Source of the DNA: a virus
IMG/VR virus record: IMGVR_UViG_3300044712_002690
Coordinates: 1-64,000 of that record
Strand: one strand, 5' to 3'
DNA length: 64,000 nt
Of the stretch, positions 35,294 through 44,600 are shown piece by piece. The notes under the pieces are model-generated. The model was not told the origin of the DNA. It saw nothing but the letters and a program-made list of their open reading frames with translations, and ran no database searches. A program made the translations under genes and the position numbers. Position 1 is the stretch's first letter, and each line of letters opens with the position of its first letter.

Positions 35294-37408
35294 TTACTTA
35301 CCGCTTCTCATTTCGGCGTACGTTTGACGCCAGAAACGGGCATACTTATCATCGTCTTTACTGACTTGAGATCCACGAAGAGCAACCGATGCTTTATCGC
35401 TTGCTGTTTTAACTTTGGGTTCAATTTCTTCAGCTACTTTTACAGAAGCGTCAAATTCACCCGAATATTTTTTCGTAAAAGATGCTACTTTTAAAAACTC
35501 AGGCATATCTTGTTTAGCTAATGTATCAAAAGCTTCTTTAACAACTTCCATCTGGCTTTGTTCGAAACTATCGATATAAGCATTATGCACTAAAGCTTCA
35601 GCAGCTTCTTTTTCGATTCCAAACTCAACTATGTTTTTAACCATAGCTTCTTTCAAAGGATTAGAAATAAGTCCTTTGAGTTGCTGAACAGAAGCAATTT
35701 CCATTGCAAGTCTCATCTTAGCAACTGTTTCTTCAATTTCAGTTTTTCTAAGTTCAGCAGCTTGCTTCAGAGTAATTGTTTTTTCTCCAGCAGCTTTGTT
35801 AAAAGGTTTAGAAATGTCCATTCCAGGATCTTTGGGTTTTCCACCACCAGACTCACGTCCTTGACCAAGGAACTTTTCTTTCTTATCTTTTGTCATCTCT
35901 CCAGATTTCATATCTGAATTGATTTCACTTGCTTGCTCGCCTGCATTAGTAGCATTAATATCATTAAATTGATATTCTTTAGGCTGCTTAAAAGGATACA
36001 GATTTGCTTGTTTACGAGCCTCAGCTAACTTAGCCATACGTTGCTTGATTTTATCAAGAACTTGTGCTTTAGCTTCCATAGTAGCACTCATAGGATCACC
36101 ACCTTCTCCACCGCTCATTGGAGCATTTTTAGGTTCTTTAGATGCAGGATCACCTGCAACTGGAAGAGTAACTTTATCTCCGCCTTCAGCAGCATCCATA
36201 GCAGTTTTTGTTCCCTGTGTAGATGAAGCAGCTTTAGGAGCTTCAGGTTTTTCTTCTTTCTCAGGTTTTTCTTCTTTCTCTTCACCTTTTTCTTCTAAGC
36301 CTTTAGGAGCTTCAGGTTTTCCTTCTTCTCCTTCAGGTTTCCCCATAGAAGGTTTAGGAGCAGGTTTAGGAGCAGGTTTAGGTCCACCGCCACCGCCAAT
36401 GCCAGAAAGCATGTCAAGGCCTTTGCCTTTTTCTTTCTTAGCTTTGTCGATCATCATATCGCTTTTGATAGCTGAGTCAGCGTCAAGTTTAGCACCGCCT
36501 CTTTCTCCAACAAAGGATTTGAGGTTTTCAGAAAGCTTATCAAGAGCATCTTTTAATTTTGAAACTAAAGAAGGAATATCATCGACACCCATGTCCATGT
36601 CCATTCCCATTCCCATATCTTCTTTAGCTTCGCCTAATCCAAGGCCTTCTCCAAGAGCGTCAAATCCAGCTTTCTTTACATAAGCATTAGCTAATGCTGT
36701 TCTTGCTTGTGCTACGCTATCTACAGCGTATGATAACTGGTTGAGAGAGTCAGTGATATTAATACCTGGCTCAATCGCACCGTTATTCACGAGTATTTCT
36801 TTTGACATACTAGTTCTCCTACTTGAATCGTTTCCAGATTCTTGTGATAATGGTTCTAAGTTCTTGTCTTCTTGCTCCTCTTGTGTTGGAGATTTTGTAA
36901 GAAGATCATTAAAAAAATTCATTATCTCTTTTTCTTCTCTAGAAGGTAAAAGTTCTTTAAGGCGATCAACACGCCATCCTTTTTCGTCAACCAGTCTATT
37001 GACTAAAGTTTCAAGATCTATGTCTTTTAACGAGACATTTGCTTTCCTTATATCTTGACTTGATTGACTTTCTTTGTTAGTAATGAGTATATCTTCTATA
37101 TCTTTTTTCAACCTTTCGGTTGATCTCTCATTCAATATTTCTTCTGGTGTTTTTTGTGGGCCCATTGGGACTGGTGGTTTTTTACCACCACCAGGAGCAG
37201 GCGGTGCTGCACCACCTCCGCCACCCCCTCCACCTAAATCAGGCATTGGTGCTTTTGGTGGCTGTCCTGGTTGCCCAGGTGTTTTACCCATATTGTTAAC
37301 ACCAGTAGCATCCTTTCCTTCTCCTACTGGAGTATGAAGGTTGGGTACTTGTGTAGGTGTCTGACTTCCTGGCCCTTCGGTCGGCGGAGTAATAATATCT
37401 TCGGGCAT
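35294..37408 (-). CDS. Prohead scaffold protein with an internal start
   Basis: The 704-residue protein lies between the protease-unknown pair and the capsid genes, the normal scaffold position. It is rich in Pro, Gly, Lys and Glu, with a glycine run near residue 60, a KPEKEE-type repeat near 385-395, and helical C-terminal third. A second ATG at codon 201 (36808) has AGGAG seven bases upstream, so a 504-residue form is likely. Nested scaffolds of this kind are known (lambda C/Nu3). It should be removed or cleaved on head maturation. The opposite-strand frames here are shadows. Confidence 0.7.
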   Translation of the reverse strand: MPEDIITPPTEGPGSQTPTQVPNLHTPVGEGKDATGVNNMGKTPGQPGQPPKAPMPDLGGGGGGGGAAPPAPGGGKKPPVPMGPQKTPEEILNERSTERLKKDIEDILITNKESQSSQDIRKANVSLKDIDLETLVNRLVDEKGWRVDRLKELLPSREEKEIMNFFNDLLTKSPTQEEQEDKNLEPLSQESGNDSSRRTSMSKEILVNNGAIEPGINITDSLNQLSYAVDSVAQARTALANAYVKKAGFDALGEGLGLGEAKEDMGMGMDMDMGVDDIPSLVSKLKDALDKLSENLKSFVGERGGAKLDADSAIKSDMMIDKAKKEKGKGLDMLSGIGGGGGPKPAPKPAPKPSMGKPEGEEGKPEAPKGLEEKGEEKEEKPEKEEKPEAPKAASSTQGTKTAMDAAEGGDKVTLPVAGDPASKEPKNAPMSGGEGGDPMSATMEAKAQVLDKIKQRMAKLAEARKQANLYPFKQPKEYQFNDINATNAGEQASEINSDMKSGEMTKDKKEKFLGQGRESGGGKPKDPGMDISKPFNKAAGEKTITLKQAAELRKTEIEETVAKMRLAMEIASVQQLKGLISNPLKEAMVKNIVEFGIEKEAAEALVHNAYIDSFEQSQMEVVKEAFDTLAKQDMPEFLKVASFTKKYSGEFDASVKVAEEIEPKVKTASDKASVALRGSQVSKDDDKYARFWRQTYAEMRSGK
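36806..36820 (-). promoter_or_regulatory. Internal ribosome binding site in the scaffold gene
   Basis: On the minus strand AGGAG is followed by AACTAGT and then ATG (codon 201, 'MSKEILVNNG'), in frame with the long scaffold. The SD match and seven-base spacing are better than those of most genes in this window. Confidence 0.65.
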
Positions 37409-37443
37409 GCTCTCCCCATCTTATTATATGCTAGCAAACAGAA

Positions 37444-37464
37444 TTATAGTATTTTCTACTATAA
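37444..37464. other. Weak AT-rich hairpin between scaffold and upstream gene
   Basis: An 8-bp inverted repeat (TTATAGTA/TACTATAA) with a 5-base loop lies in the 70-base gap before the scaffold gene. It has no following T-run in the right place, so it may be part of a promoter or only a chance repeat. Confidence 0.3.
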
Positions 37465-37478
37465 ATTTAAGGATAAAA

Positions 37479-38888
37479 TTATTCTTCTTTTAACACATCA
37501 AACAATGTAGGACTATTTCCCGATGTGCTACCTGCAGGTTTTACAGGCTTACTCATTTCTGGCTTACCCATTTCAGGTTTAGCTTCTTCTGGTTTTTTAG
37601 GTTTTGTCTTTTTAAGATCTGGAACTTTTATATTCTCTTTAGCAATTTCTTCAGAACCATCTTCTTTTTCGTTTATAATAATTGTAGTAGCTAATTTTTT
37701 AAGAGCAAATATAGCATTATCAAGTGCTTGTTTTCTTAATTGATTATCAATATTATGCCCAACAAATTTACCAGTTTTAATTATTCTTTCTGCATCACTG
37801 TGAATAGCTTGTTTTAATAAATCCTTATATTCATTATTAATAGCTAAAGATTTTTCCCATTTATCATATACACTTGATAATTTGTTTATACCACTATAAT
37901 TAGCAACATATTTCCAAAAACTATTAGCGTACTCGGAAAACTTTTCTTTATTTGTATCAATATCATGTAAAATAGATGCATATTGAGAAATAATTGCTTC
38001 TGCTTCGTTCTTAACATCAGTTTCACTAACTTCTTTTGCTATTTCTTCTAATTCTGGAGTTTTGCTTAAGATTTGACTAACATCATATGGAGTGCCTTGC
38101 ATTCCAACTTGATGAACAAGCTTATCCGCTTCAAACGAAGCTGCTTTTAAAATAACATCTTCTCCAGGTAATCCTGATCCAATATAAACTTGTTTTAACT
38201 TTTCTACTACTTGATTTATTTGTTCTTGAGTAGCTCCTTCTGTTAGAGCTATTGGGCGAACTACATCCATAAGCCATTCTTTAGTTTCATTATATTCATT
38301 ATGTCCCTGTTCTTCTGGTGTACTATAGTCAGTTTCTGGATTAGAAGAAAAATATTCAACTAATCTGTCCTTTATTTGATTAACAAACTCATCTATATTA
38401 AAAGGTTCACCCGAAGGGGCAGACGTTTGTACAGCAGGAACAGTTGCTTGACCAGGAATACCTGGAGTAATTTCTGCAGCACGAAACTTTCTATCGGTAG
38501 CGGGTTCTTTTAGATATGTAACCAAGTTACTAATCTTAGCTGCTTTTTCAAGAAGTATTTGATCAATATCCATTGTATCTGCCCCTAATTTAGTTACTAA
38601 TTCTTCAAATGCTTTAGTATACCCTTGCTCATTTGGAGTTTTCCAGGTAATGTGTAATCTTATTTCATTCTCAAATGCTTTATCAGTATGATATCTTTCT
38701 TTATGACTTTTTATTAAATCATGAACTTCTTTTTTAGTTCTTACAAATACCTCATCGGTTTTTTGACCAAAATCAAAAACTTCAACAGAATAACCTTGAC
38801 CAAACTGAGAGCCTGGGGCTAACTTTTTTATTATAAGTTCTGTCCCCTGACCAGCAGTGTTAGGATCTCTACCAGCAAGTTTAATCAT
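37479..38888 (-). CDS. Head-region protein between protease and scaffold
   Basis: The 469-residue protein starts 'MIKLAGRDPN' and overlaps the protease stop by 4 bases. The first 100 residues are alpha/beta, the middle is helical, and the C-terminus has a Lys/Pro/Glu tract with 'KPEMGKPEMSKPVKP' repeats, like the scaffold. 'LEKAAK' and 'LKAAS' sites occur. It may be a second scaffold component or an internal head protein. Confidence 0.55.
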   Translation of the reverse strand: MIKLAGRDPNTAGQGTELIIKKLAPGSQFGQGYSVEVFDFGQKTDEVFVRTKKEVHDLIKSHKERYHTDKAFENEIRLHITWKTPNEQGYTKAFEELVTKLGADTMDIDQILLEKAAKISNLVTYLKEPATDRKFRAAEITPGIPGQATVPAVQTSAPSGEPFNIDEFVNQIKDRLVEYFSSNPETDYSTPEEQGHNEYNETKEWLMDVVRPIALTEGATQEQINQVVEKLKQVYIGSGLPGEDVILKAASFEADKLVHQVGMQGTPYDVSQILSKTPELEEIAKEVSETDVKNEAEAIISQYASILHDIDTNKEKFSEYANSFWKYVANYSGINKLSSVYDKWEKSLAINNEYKDLLKQAIHSDAERIIKTGKFVGHNIDNQLRKQALDNAIFALKKLATTIIINEKEDGSEEIAKENIKVPDLKKTKPKKPEEAKPEMGKPEMSKPVKPAGSTSGNSPTLFDVLKEE

Positions 38889-39760
38889 ACTAATGCTTCT
38901 AATCTCGATATAACTTTATCTAATTGTCCAGCAAGTCTACGTTTTTCTTGTGTTGTATTTGCTTTAGATATCATTCTATAAACAGTATCTATAATTTCTG
39001 TTTCATACATTCCATTCTCTTCAGCTACTTTTAGTAATCTACCGGGAATGATTTCAGAAACAGCATCAATTACATAAGCTTTAGGGGCAGCAGGAGAAGA
39101 TACAACTGATAGTTCAAAGAAATCTACACCACGAAGAAGTTCAGCAACTTTTTTACCTTCTTTTCTTCTGCCACGTGAAAACTTTAAACATTCACAAATA
39201 TCAGCTTCTCTTAATAACTCTCTTCCACAACAAGTACAAACAGAATGTGTAATTGAACATCCCATAGAAACAGGAACACGTGTAGGATATTTTACTAAAT
39301 CTCTTGAAATGTGAGGCGCTTTTATTTTATCAATACCAAATAATGTAGTAACATGCATATCTTCATATGGATTTTTAATAAAAACAGAATCAAATACAAG
39401 CCCAATAGAATTTTCTATTCTATCGGATTCATGATTTTTATACATTCCTGCTTTTCTAAAAGTTAAATATCTTGCGATTCCTTTGTCTTGATGAATTTCA
39501 TCAAGTTCTGTTAAATCAAAATAATCAGAATTTTTATTTACTGCATGTTCCCATAAGCTGGATTTATTCATTTTACCATAATAGTCACCAGCATCTAACG
39601 CGCGAGTTGTAGCATAGACATAATCTTCTACAGCTTTAGATATAATCATTTCATCTCTTTTATCATCAATGAGAGAAGCGATTTTTTCCTTATCCTTAGA
39701 GCTAAATTCTTTAAACTCTCTAGGTTTAAGCTGCTTCAAATACATATTATCTCTTTCCAC
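38885..39760 (-). CDS. Prohead maturation protease
   Basis: The 291-residue protein starts at GTG (39760), with GAGGAG upstream. The central part has 'VPVSMGCSITHSVCTCCG', then 'ICECLKFSRGRR' and 'VDFFELSVVSSPAAPKAYVI'. The order S-M-G...C-x2-C...C-x-C...E-x-S-V-V-x-x-P-A-x-P-x-A is characteristic of head maturation proteases of large phages, and the Cys cluster may bind zinc. It would cleave scaffold and head proteins once the prohead is complete. Gene order (portal, protease, scaffold, capsid) agrees. Confidence 0.75.
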   Translation of the reverse strand: MERDNMYLKQLKPREFKEFSSKDKEKIASLIDDKRDEMIISKAVEDYVYATTRALDAGDYYGKMNKSSLWEHAVNKNSDYFDLTELDEIHQDKGIARYLTFRKAGMYKNHESDRIENSIGLVFDSVFIKNPYEDMHVTTLFGIDKIKAPHISRDLVKYPTRVPVSMGCSITHSVCTCCGRELLREADICECLKFSRGRRKEGKKVAELLRGVDFFELSVVSSPAAPKAYVIDAVSEIIPGRLLKVAEENGMYETEIIDTVYRMISKANTTQEKRRLAGQLDKVISRLEALV

Positions 39761-39816
39761 AACTTTCTCCTCAAGTAAAACAACTTTAAAATAAAAATAA
39801 GATTACTATTCTAATT

Positions 39817-40200
39817 TTAAGTAAGTTTCGTGATTTCTGCTAGTAATGATTCTACATCACTTAGTAAAGTAGCGGGGTCATCGCAAGTAACAACAGCAGT
39901 TTCAAAGCACTCATCAAGTAGCTCATTCGCATCAGTAAATTCTAATGATGTTTCTAACAACAAATTATTGATAGAATCTACTTTACTAAATTCTTCAGGT
40001 TGTAAACCTTCAGGAAATGCTTTATAATATAAAGTTTCTGCATGCTCTTGATCTAAATCAAATTTCTTAGAAATGAAGTCAAGTATTTCATACTTGTCAT
40101 TTCCTTCTTGTAATCTTATCCAAACAATAATTTCTTTCTCTTTATGTGTTGGAATATAAGAAAATTTATTCAACATCTTTATTTTTGCTTTTCCACTCAA
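39817..40200 (-). CDS. Small acidic protein, function unknown
   Basis: The 127-residue protein has a helical N-terminal part that reads like a small recognition domain ('EIVVWIRLQEGNDKYEILDF' region) and an acidic helical C-terminus. Its start lies inside the membrane-protein gene before it (35-base overlap). The family is not recognised. Confidence 0.5.
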   Translation of the reverse strand: MSGKAKIKMLNKFSYIPTHKEKEIIVWIRLQEGNDKYEILDFISKKFDLDQEHAETLYYKAFPEGLQPEEFSKVDSINNLLLETSLEFTDANELLDECFETAVVTCDDPATLLSDVESLLAEITKLT

Positions 40201-40348
40201 TAATTATTTTTGTACCATTATCAAGCACAACTTCTTTCTTATGTTGATATTCACCACAACTACAACTTTTCATAAATAAAGCAGTACCAATAATAGCAAC
40301 AACAATAAGAACGATAACTTTAGTTCTGTCAGAATAAAAAATACTCAT
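40166..40348 (-). CDS. Small single-pass membrane protein
   Basis: The 60-residue protein has one membrane helix at about residues 10-26 ('VIVLIVVAIIGTALFM') followed by 'KSCSCG' and a charged tail of about 30 residues. It follows a lipoprotein gene. A spanin-type pair was considered, but the tail is shorter than usual for an inner-membrane spanin. Function unknown. Confidence 0.5.
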   Translation of the reverse strand: MSIFYSDRTKVIVLIVVAIIGTALFMKSCSCGEYQHKKEVVLDNGTKIIIEWKSKNKDVE

Positions 40349-40363
40349 CGCCTATAACTCCTG

Positions 40364-40711
40364 TTATTCATTATTTTTTAAATCATCTTTAGGTTCTTCT
40401 ATTGGTTTATAAAGTTCTATTTGAAATCTCTTTATAATTTCTTTTTTCTTATTGTACCACATAATTACATATGTATTCTTTAAAATAGGATGCGGTGTAA
40501 AAATGATACGATTACTTTTTTCTGCATCATATATTTCACTTAATCTATAAGCATTATCAGCTAATTCATAGTATTCTGCAGCTGGTAGTGTATCTGCTAA
40601 TTCAGTACCGTAATAAATACTCACCATCTGCGGTTTAAATTGATTATCTTTTACTTGAATAACCCCGCATGATAAAAACAATAAACTCAAAATAATTATG
40701 CAAGGTTTCAT
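40364..40711 (-). CDS. Phage-encoded lipoprotein
   Basis: The 115-residue protein has a lipoprotein signal: 'MKPCIIILSLLFLSCG', with a hydrophobic core and a lipobox FLSC, so Cys15 would be lipidated after cleavage. The mature part is a small charged domain with many Tyr and Lys. Roles seen for phage lipoproteins include superinfection exclusion and outer-membrane spanins; sequence alone does not choose between them. Confidence 0.65.
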   Translation of the reverse strand: MKPCIIILSLLFLSCGVIQVKDNQFKPQMVSIYYGTELADTLPAAEYYELADNAYRLSEIYDAEKSNRIIFTPHPILKNTYVIMWYNKKKEIIKRFQIELYKPIEEPKDDLKNNE

Positions 40712-40720
40712 ACAATCACC

Positions 40721-40828
40721 TTAATCCTTTTGTTCCTCTTGAGGAAGATCTTTCTCTTCAGAAGCAATTTTTTTATTTACTTCAATTTTAGCTAAATGAA
40801 GTTTTCTTTTAATCAATTCTTTATACAT
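40721..40828 (-). CDS. 35-residue charged peptide
   Basis: The peptide starts 'MYKELIKRKLHLAKIEVNKK' and continues with 'IASEEKD' and a Gln/Glu-rich end. Its ATG follows directly on the stop of the preceding gene (TAAATG), which favours reinitiation. It is helical and strongly charged. It may be a real small gene, but nothing beyond position supports a function. Confidence 0.4.
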   Translation of the reverse strand: MYKELIKRKLHLAKIEVNKKIASEEKDLPQEEQKD

Positions 40829-41263
40829 TTACACTATCTCTTCATCTTTAACAGCACTAGTTAGTTCATTATGATATATTTCTGCAAAAGCAATCATAGC
40901 TTCTTGTGTTTGTTGATAAAGCTTAGGTATTAAATCTAATGCAGCATAACAAGATTTTTTAGAGAAATCAATTAAATCATTTTCAAAACCTGAAACAGCA
41001 TTTTGTATCAAAGAACCCAGTTCAACTTGAGTATCTTTTAATGCAAGTAAAGGATCATATTTCTCATCTGCTTTTTTCTTGGTTCCCATACTTTCTTCTC
41101 CAAGACTATAATCTCTTTTATCTTCAGTTTTAATATATTCTGAAGTTCCTTGCATAGATTTCATGCCAGAATCACTATTAGTCATCTGTATAGGTGATTG
41201 ATTAGAAGACTTTGGTCCGTTATCAGGTTCTTCTGTTTGACTTATTTCTGCTTTTTTAAACAT
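40829..41263 (-). CDS. Unknown protein with disordered N-terminus
   Basis: The 144-residue protein has a polar, Ser/Asp/Lys-rich and probably disordered first 75 residues, then a helical domain 'LIQNAVSGFENDLIDF' to 'QEAMIAFAEIYHNELT'. It overlaps the preceding gene by 8 bases. It sits between the portal and small membrane genes. The family is unknown. Confidence 0.5.
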   Translation of the reverse strand: MFKKAEISQTEEPDNGPKSSNQSPIQMTNSDSGMKSMQGTSEYIKTEDKRDYSLGEESMGTKKKADEKYDPLLALKDTQVELGSLIQNAVSGFENDLIDFSKKSCYAALDLIPKLYQQTQEAMIAFAEIYHNELTSAVKDEEIV

Positions 41264-41624
41264 AATTCAAACAATAAATGTTTAGACCTGAGGAAGCAGT
41301 CCCACCCAATCCTTTAACAACTAAAAATGATGGAGGTGGATCTATTTTATCAACACCTAGAATATCTCTATGATTAAATGTATCTCCGCTACCAATAGCG
41401 ATACCTCTAAAATTTGTATCGCTAGCAAGATATTCTTTTAATTCTTGTCTTGTGATAAAGTTAACTTCAATAGTTACACCACTATTGTTTTTAAAATAAA
41501 AACCTTGTGGTCTTGCTCCGATATCAGTTGCTCCTGTAGATGACTCTACAATTTCACAGTTATACAATGTAGCTGTACCTGCTGTAAGTCCTGTTGAAGA
41601 TATTGTTATAAGTTTATTTTTCAT
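41256..41624 (-). CDS. Small beta-sandwich-like protein after the portal gene
   Basis: The 122-residue protein is beta-rich ('LITISSTGLTAGTATLYNCE', 'VTIEVNFITRQELKEYL') and contains two 'SSTG' tetrapeptides. It lies 11 bases after the portal gene and could be a small head decoration or adaptor protein. The function is inferred only from composition and location. Confidence 0.5.
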   Translation of the reverse strand: MKNKLITISSTGLTAGTATLYNCEIVESSTGATDIGARPQGFYFKNNSGVTIEVNFITRQELKEYLASDTNFRGIAIGSGDTFNHRDILGVDKIDPPPSFLVVKGLGGTASSGLNIYCLNYV

Positions 41625-41635
41625 TCTTAATCTCC

Positions 41636-44600
41636 CTATACTAAATTCTCGTATGCTTTAAGTAAATCTTCATTAAGTGTTTGTGGATAGTCAATCCACT
41701 TTCTAAATCCTTCTTTAAATCTTTGTAATTCATCTTGGAAATCTTTATTTAAGCAATGTCCTGAAGGATCCCAAACTCTACCATGAATCAATTTAGAGTC
41801 TACTTGTCCTCTTTTTATTGTATCTTCTGCTAAAGTAAATCCTTCTACTTGATTGTTATTTCCGTAAACAATATCTAGCATACCAAGAAGTCGATATGTT
41901 TCTAACTCTTCTCTATTAAGATCATAACTTGGTTGTCTAAATGCTTTTCTAATTTGTTTTTCAGCATCATCAGTTAAGAAATCACAATGTCTAATAAATA
42001 GTGAAGCCAATGATTCGTTTTCTTGTGCAACCCATCTTGATACATATAATGATGAACCTATAATAGAGAAAGGAATGTATCCTCTATGCTTCATCTTTTC
42101 TTGTTGCAATCTAGAACTAATCATTAGATTACGAAGATTCTGTCCATTCTCATCATTAGGAATGTTTGTTAATTCTTCTGCTATTTTAGCTTTTTGTGAT
42201 TCTTCCCATTCTTTCATATCAATAATGTCTTTTACAAAGACAATTTGATTGAATTTATTCTTTCTTGGCATCGAACATATTTTAGAAAATAGTCTTTTTG
42301 TTGCTTCTATTAAATCAATTGGACAATCAATTACTTTAATATCCTCTACATAAAAGTCTCGATATCTTTGAACTTGACTATCTAATTGATTACCAAAATC
42401 TTCATCAGCCCCTTCAGTAGCAGGTGAAGCAAGACAAATTTCTAATCCTGGTGATAATAGGAAGCTAACATTTCTACCTTTATTTAGTAATTCTTCAGTA
42501 GGAAATACTTCGCCATCTTTACCATATACGTTTTCTATCTTTACATTATAGATGCCTTGTTCATTATATCCTTTGAATTGACCGAAGCAGAAAGCACTTA
42601 TACCTATTCCTTTTATGTGAGATGCAAATTTTTCTGATCCTGTGCTAATAGCTTGATGTATCCAGTTTTCAATATCATTACAAACAACTAAGTCACTATA
42701 TCCTTTAAAATCTTTTTGCTGAGAGTATGGAATAAATCCTGTTCTACCGTATGCATACAATTTACCTTGCATGTATAATTTAACAAGAACTTCTTGTAAA
42801 TTATCAAAACTAGCTTCTTTAGTAGATAAACTAGCTAGTTTATGTAATAGCATTGTTACTGGTCCTGGAATTTGTTCTGATTTTAAATTCCTACTCCATA
42901 CTTCATTATCAATATTATCAACAAAACTAGATGTAGCTAATTCACTTTCCGCTTCTCGTTTAAATACTTCATCAACATGTAAATAAGTAGCTTTTGAATT
43001 ATCTCTAGGAAGAATGGTTTTGCGCTCTTCTACCAACTCATTATCAACTAATTGTGTTTGTTGATCTTTTCCTTTCTTAGTTTTCCAGAAGGGCAGTTTA
43101 GATAATGCTTGAGCCATTCCAGGCATACCAACAGAAGGTGCTGGTGGCTGTATATATACACCAATCCTTTCTTCAAGCTGTTGTTGATGTTTCTTTCTAA
43201 CTAATTCATCCTCAAGATCAAGACCCATTGATTGCATTAGTGTTAATGCTGATAAAGGACCTTTACCCTGAGCATATACGTTATTCATAAAAGTTAAGAA
43301 TGCTTGATCATCTCGCATCATTAACTTCTTATGCCAAACTAATTTAGGAAGGATAAGTCTTTCTTGGAGTTCTTTTCCTTCTCTTTTTACTCTAAATTGT
43401 CCTGTAATCTCTCTTTTATCTCTACGATACCATTCGTTTCTTTCAGCCATTACTTTAAAGAATTTATTTTGAATCCATCTTACTTCAAATAAATCCCTTT
43501 TAGCACGATAACGAGCAAGTTGTGTTTGTAATCCTACGTTAGCAGAAGCATATGTAGTCTCACCTGTCATAAATTGCTGGCTAACACCAAGAGCAATCAT
43601 TTTTTTACGATTGATCTCATCCCATTCACGGTCAAGTTTCATTACTTTATCAGCAACAGTGACATAATCTACATTAAGAGCATAATGGTAAATTAAAGCA
43701 AAGTTAGGATCAAATGTTGCTTGCTGTAGCATTTGAGCTAAAGCAGTTTGGTGAGATTCATTAGGAATCCAACCTTTCTGGGGATCACCAAGTTTAAATA
43801 TCTTTAATGGATAAATAAAGTTATCAGCGATAGTTATTTGAGATTCACGTAACTTGTCTTCATACATAAGTAATCTAAACAAACGATCTATGATAGATGT
43901 GCCACGAAGATCGTAAGGATTACTTCTACGTGCAATATGTGTAACTTCTTCAGAATCAAGAATAATATTCTTTCCAGAAAGAACACGACGAATAATTTCT
44001 TGAGGTAACCTTCTTTTTAATTCTTGATCTTGAGGTTTAGTAGAATTTACTAAGTGTTTAAGTTCATCATCAGGAAGTAATTCAATAGAATATTCTTGAT
44101 CAGCAAAAGGACTAGCAGATAATTCTACGAAATCAGGATTATGAATAATAATGTGTTTCCACATTCCTTTTTCATTATCCCAAGGTGTATTAATAAATAC
44201 TTCACCAATTTTAAGATATTCTAAGTCAATAAGAGGAAGCATAGAAAAGAACTGTGTTGCATCAATACAATCTTCTAAAGCTTGTTTAATCATGTTATCA
44301 TCACACATAATCTCAGCTTTAGAATAAGGAAGCTCAGCATGTAAATCTAAAACAGCTCCTACAACTTCATCATGATCATAGAACCATCTACGCCATCTAT
44401 TCTTTTGTTTAATACTTCTAGGAAGATAAATAGCGGTTGTAGTAACTTCTGGATCGTAAAAACGTCTAGAAGAGTTTCTAAGGATGTTAAGTCCACCGCT
44501 AGCCATACTGCTTGATAATCCAAGAGCAGCTAAACTAGAAAGACTAGAGCTTGTTGAAGCGCCAGTTTTATCTTCCCTTTCTGCATATACACTGGACCTA

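Noticed and set aside
36045-36683. 212-codon open frame on the plus strand opposite the scaffold
   Set aside because: It is a Ser/Gly/Pro-rich shadow of the Lys/Glu/Pro-rich scaffold codons and has no SD. All genes around it are on the minus strand.
40166-40711. Confident spanin pair call
   Set aside because: The membrane protein has only about 30 residues outside the membrane and no coiled coil, so a classical inner/outer spanin pair is not supported.
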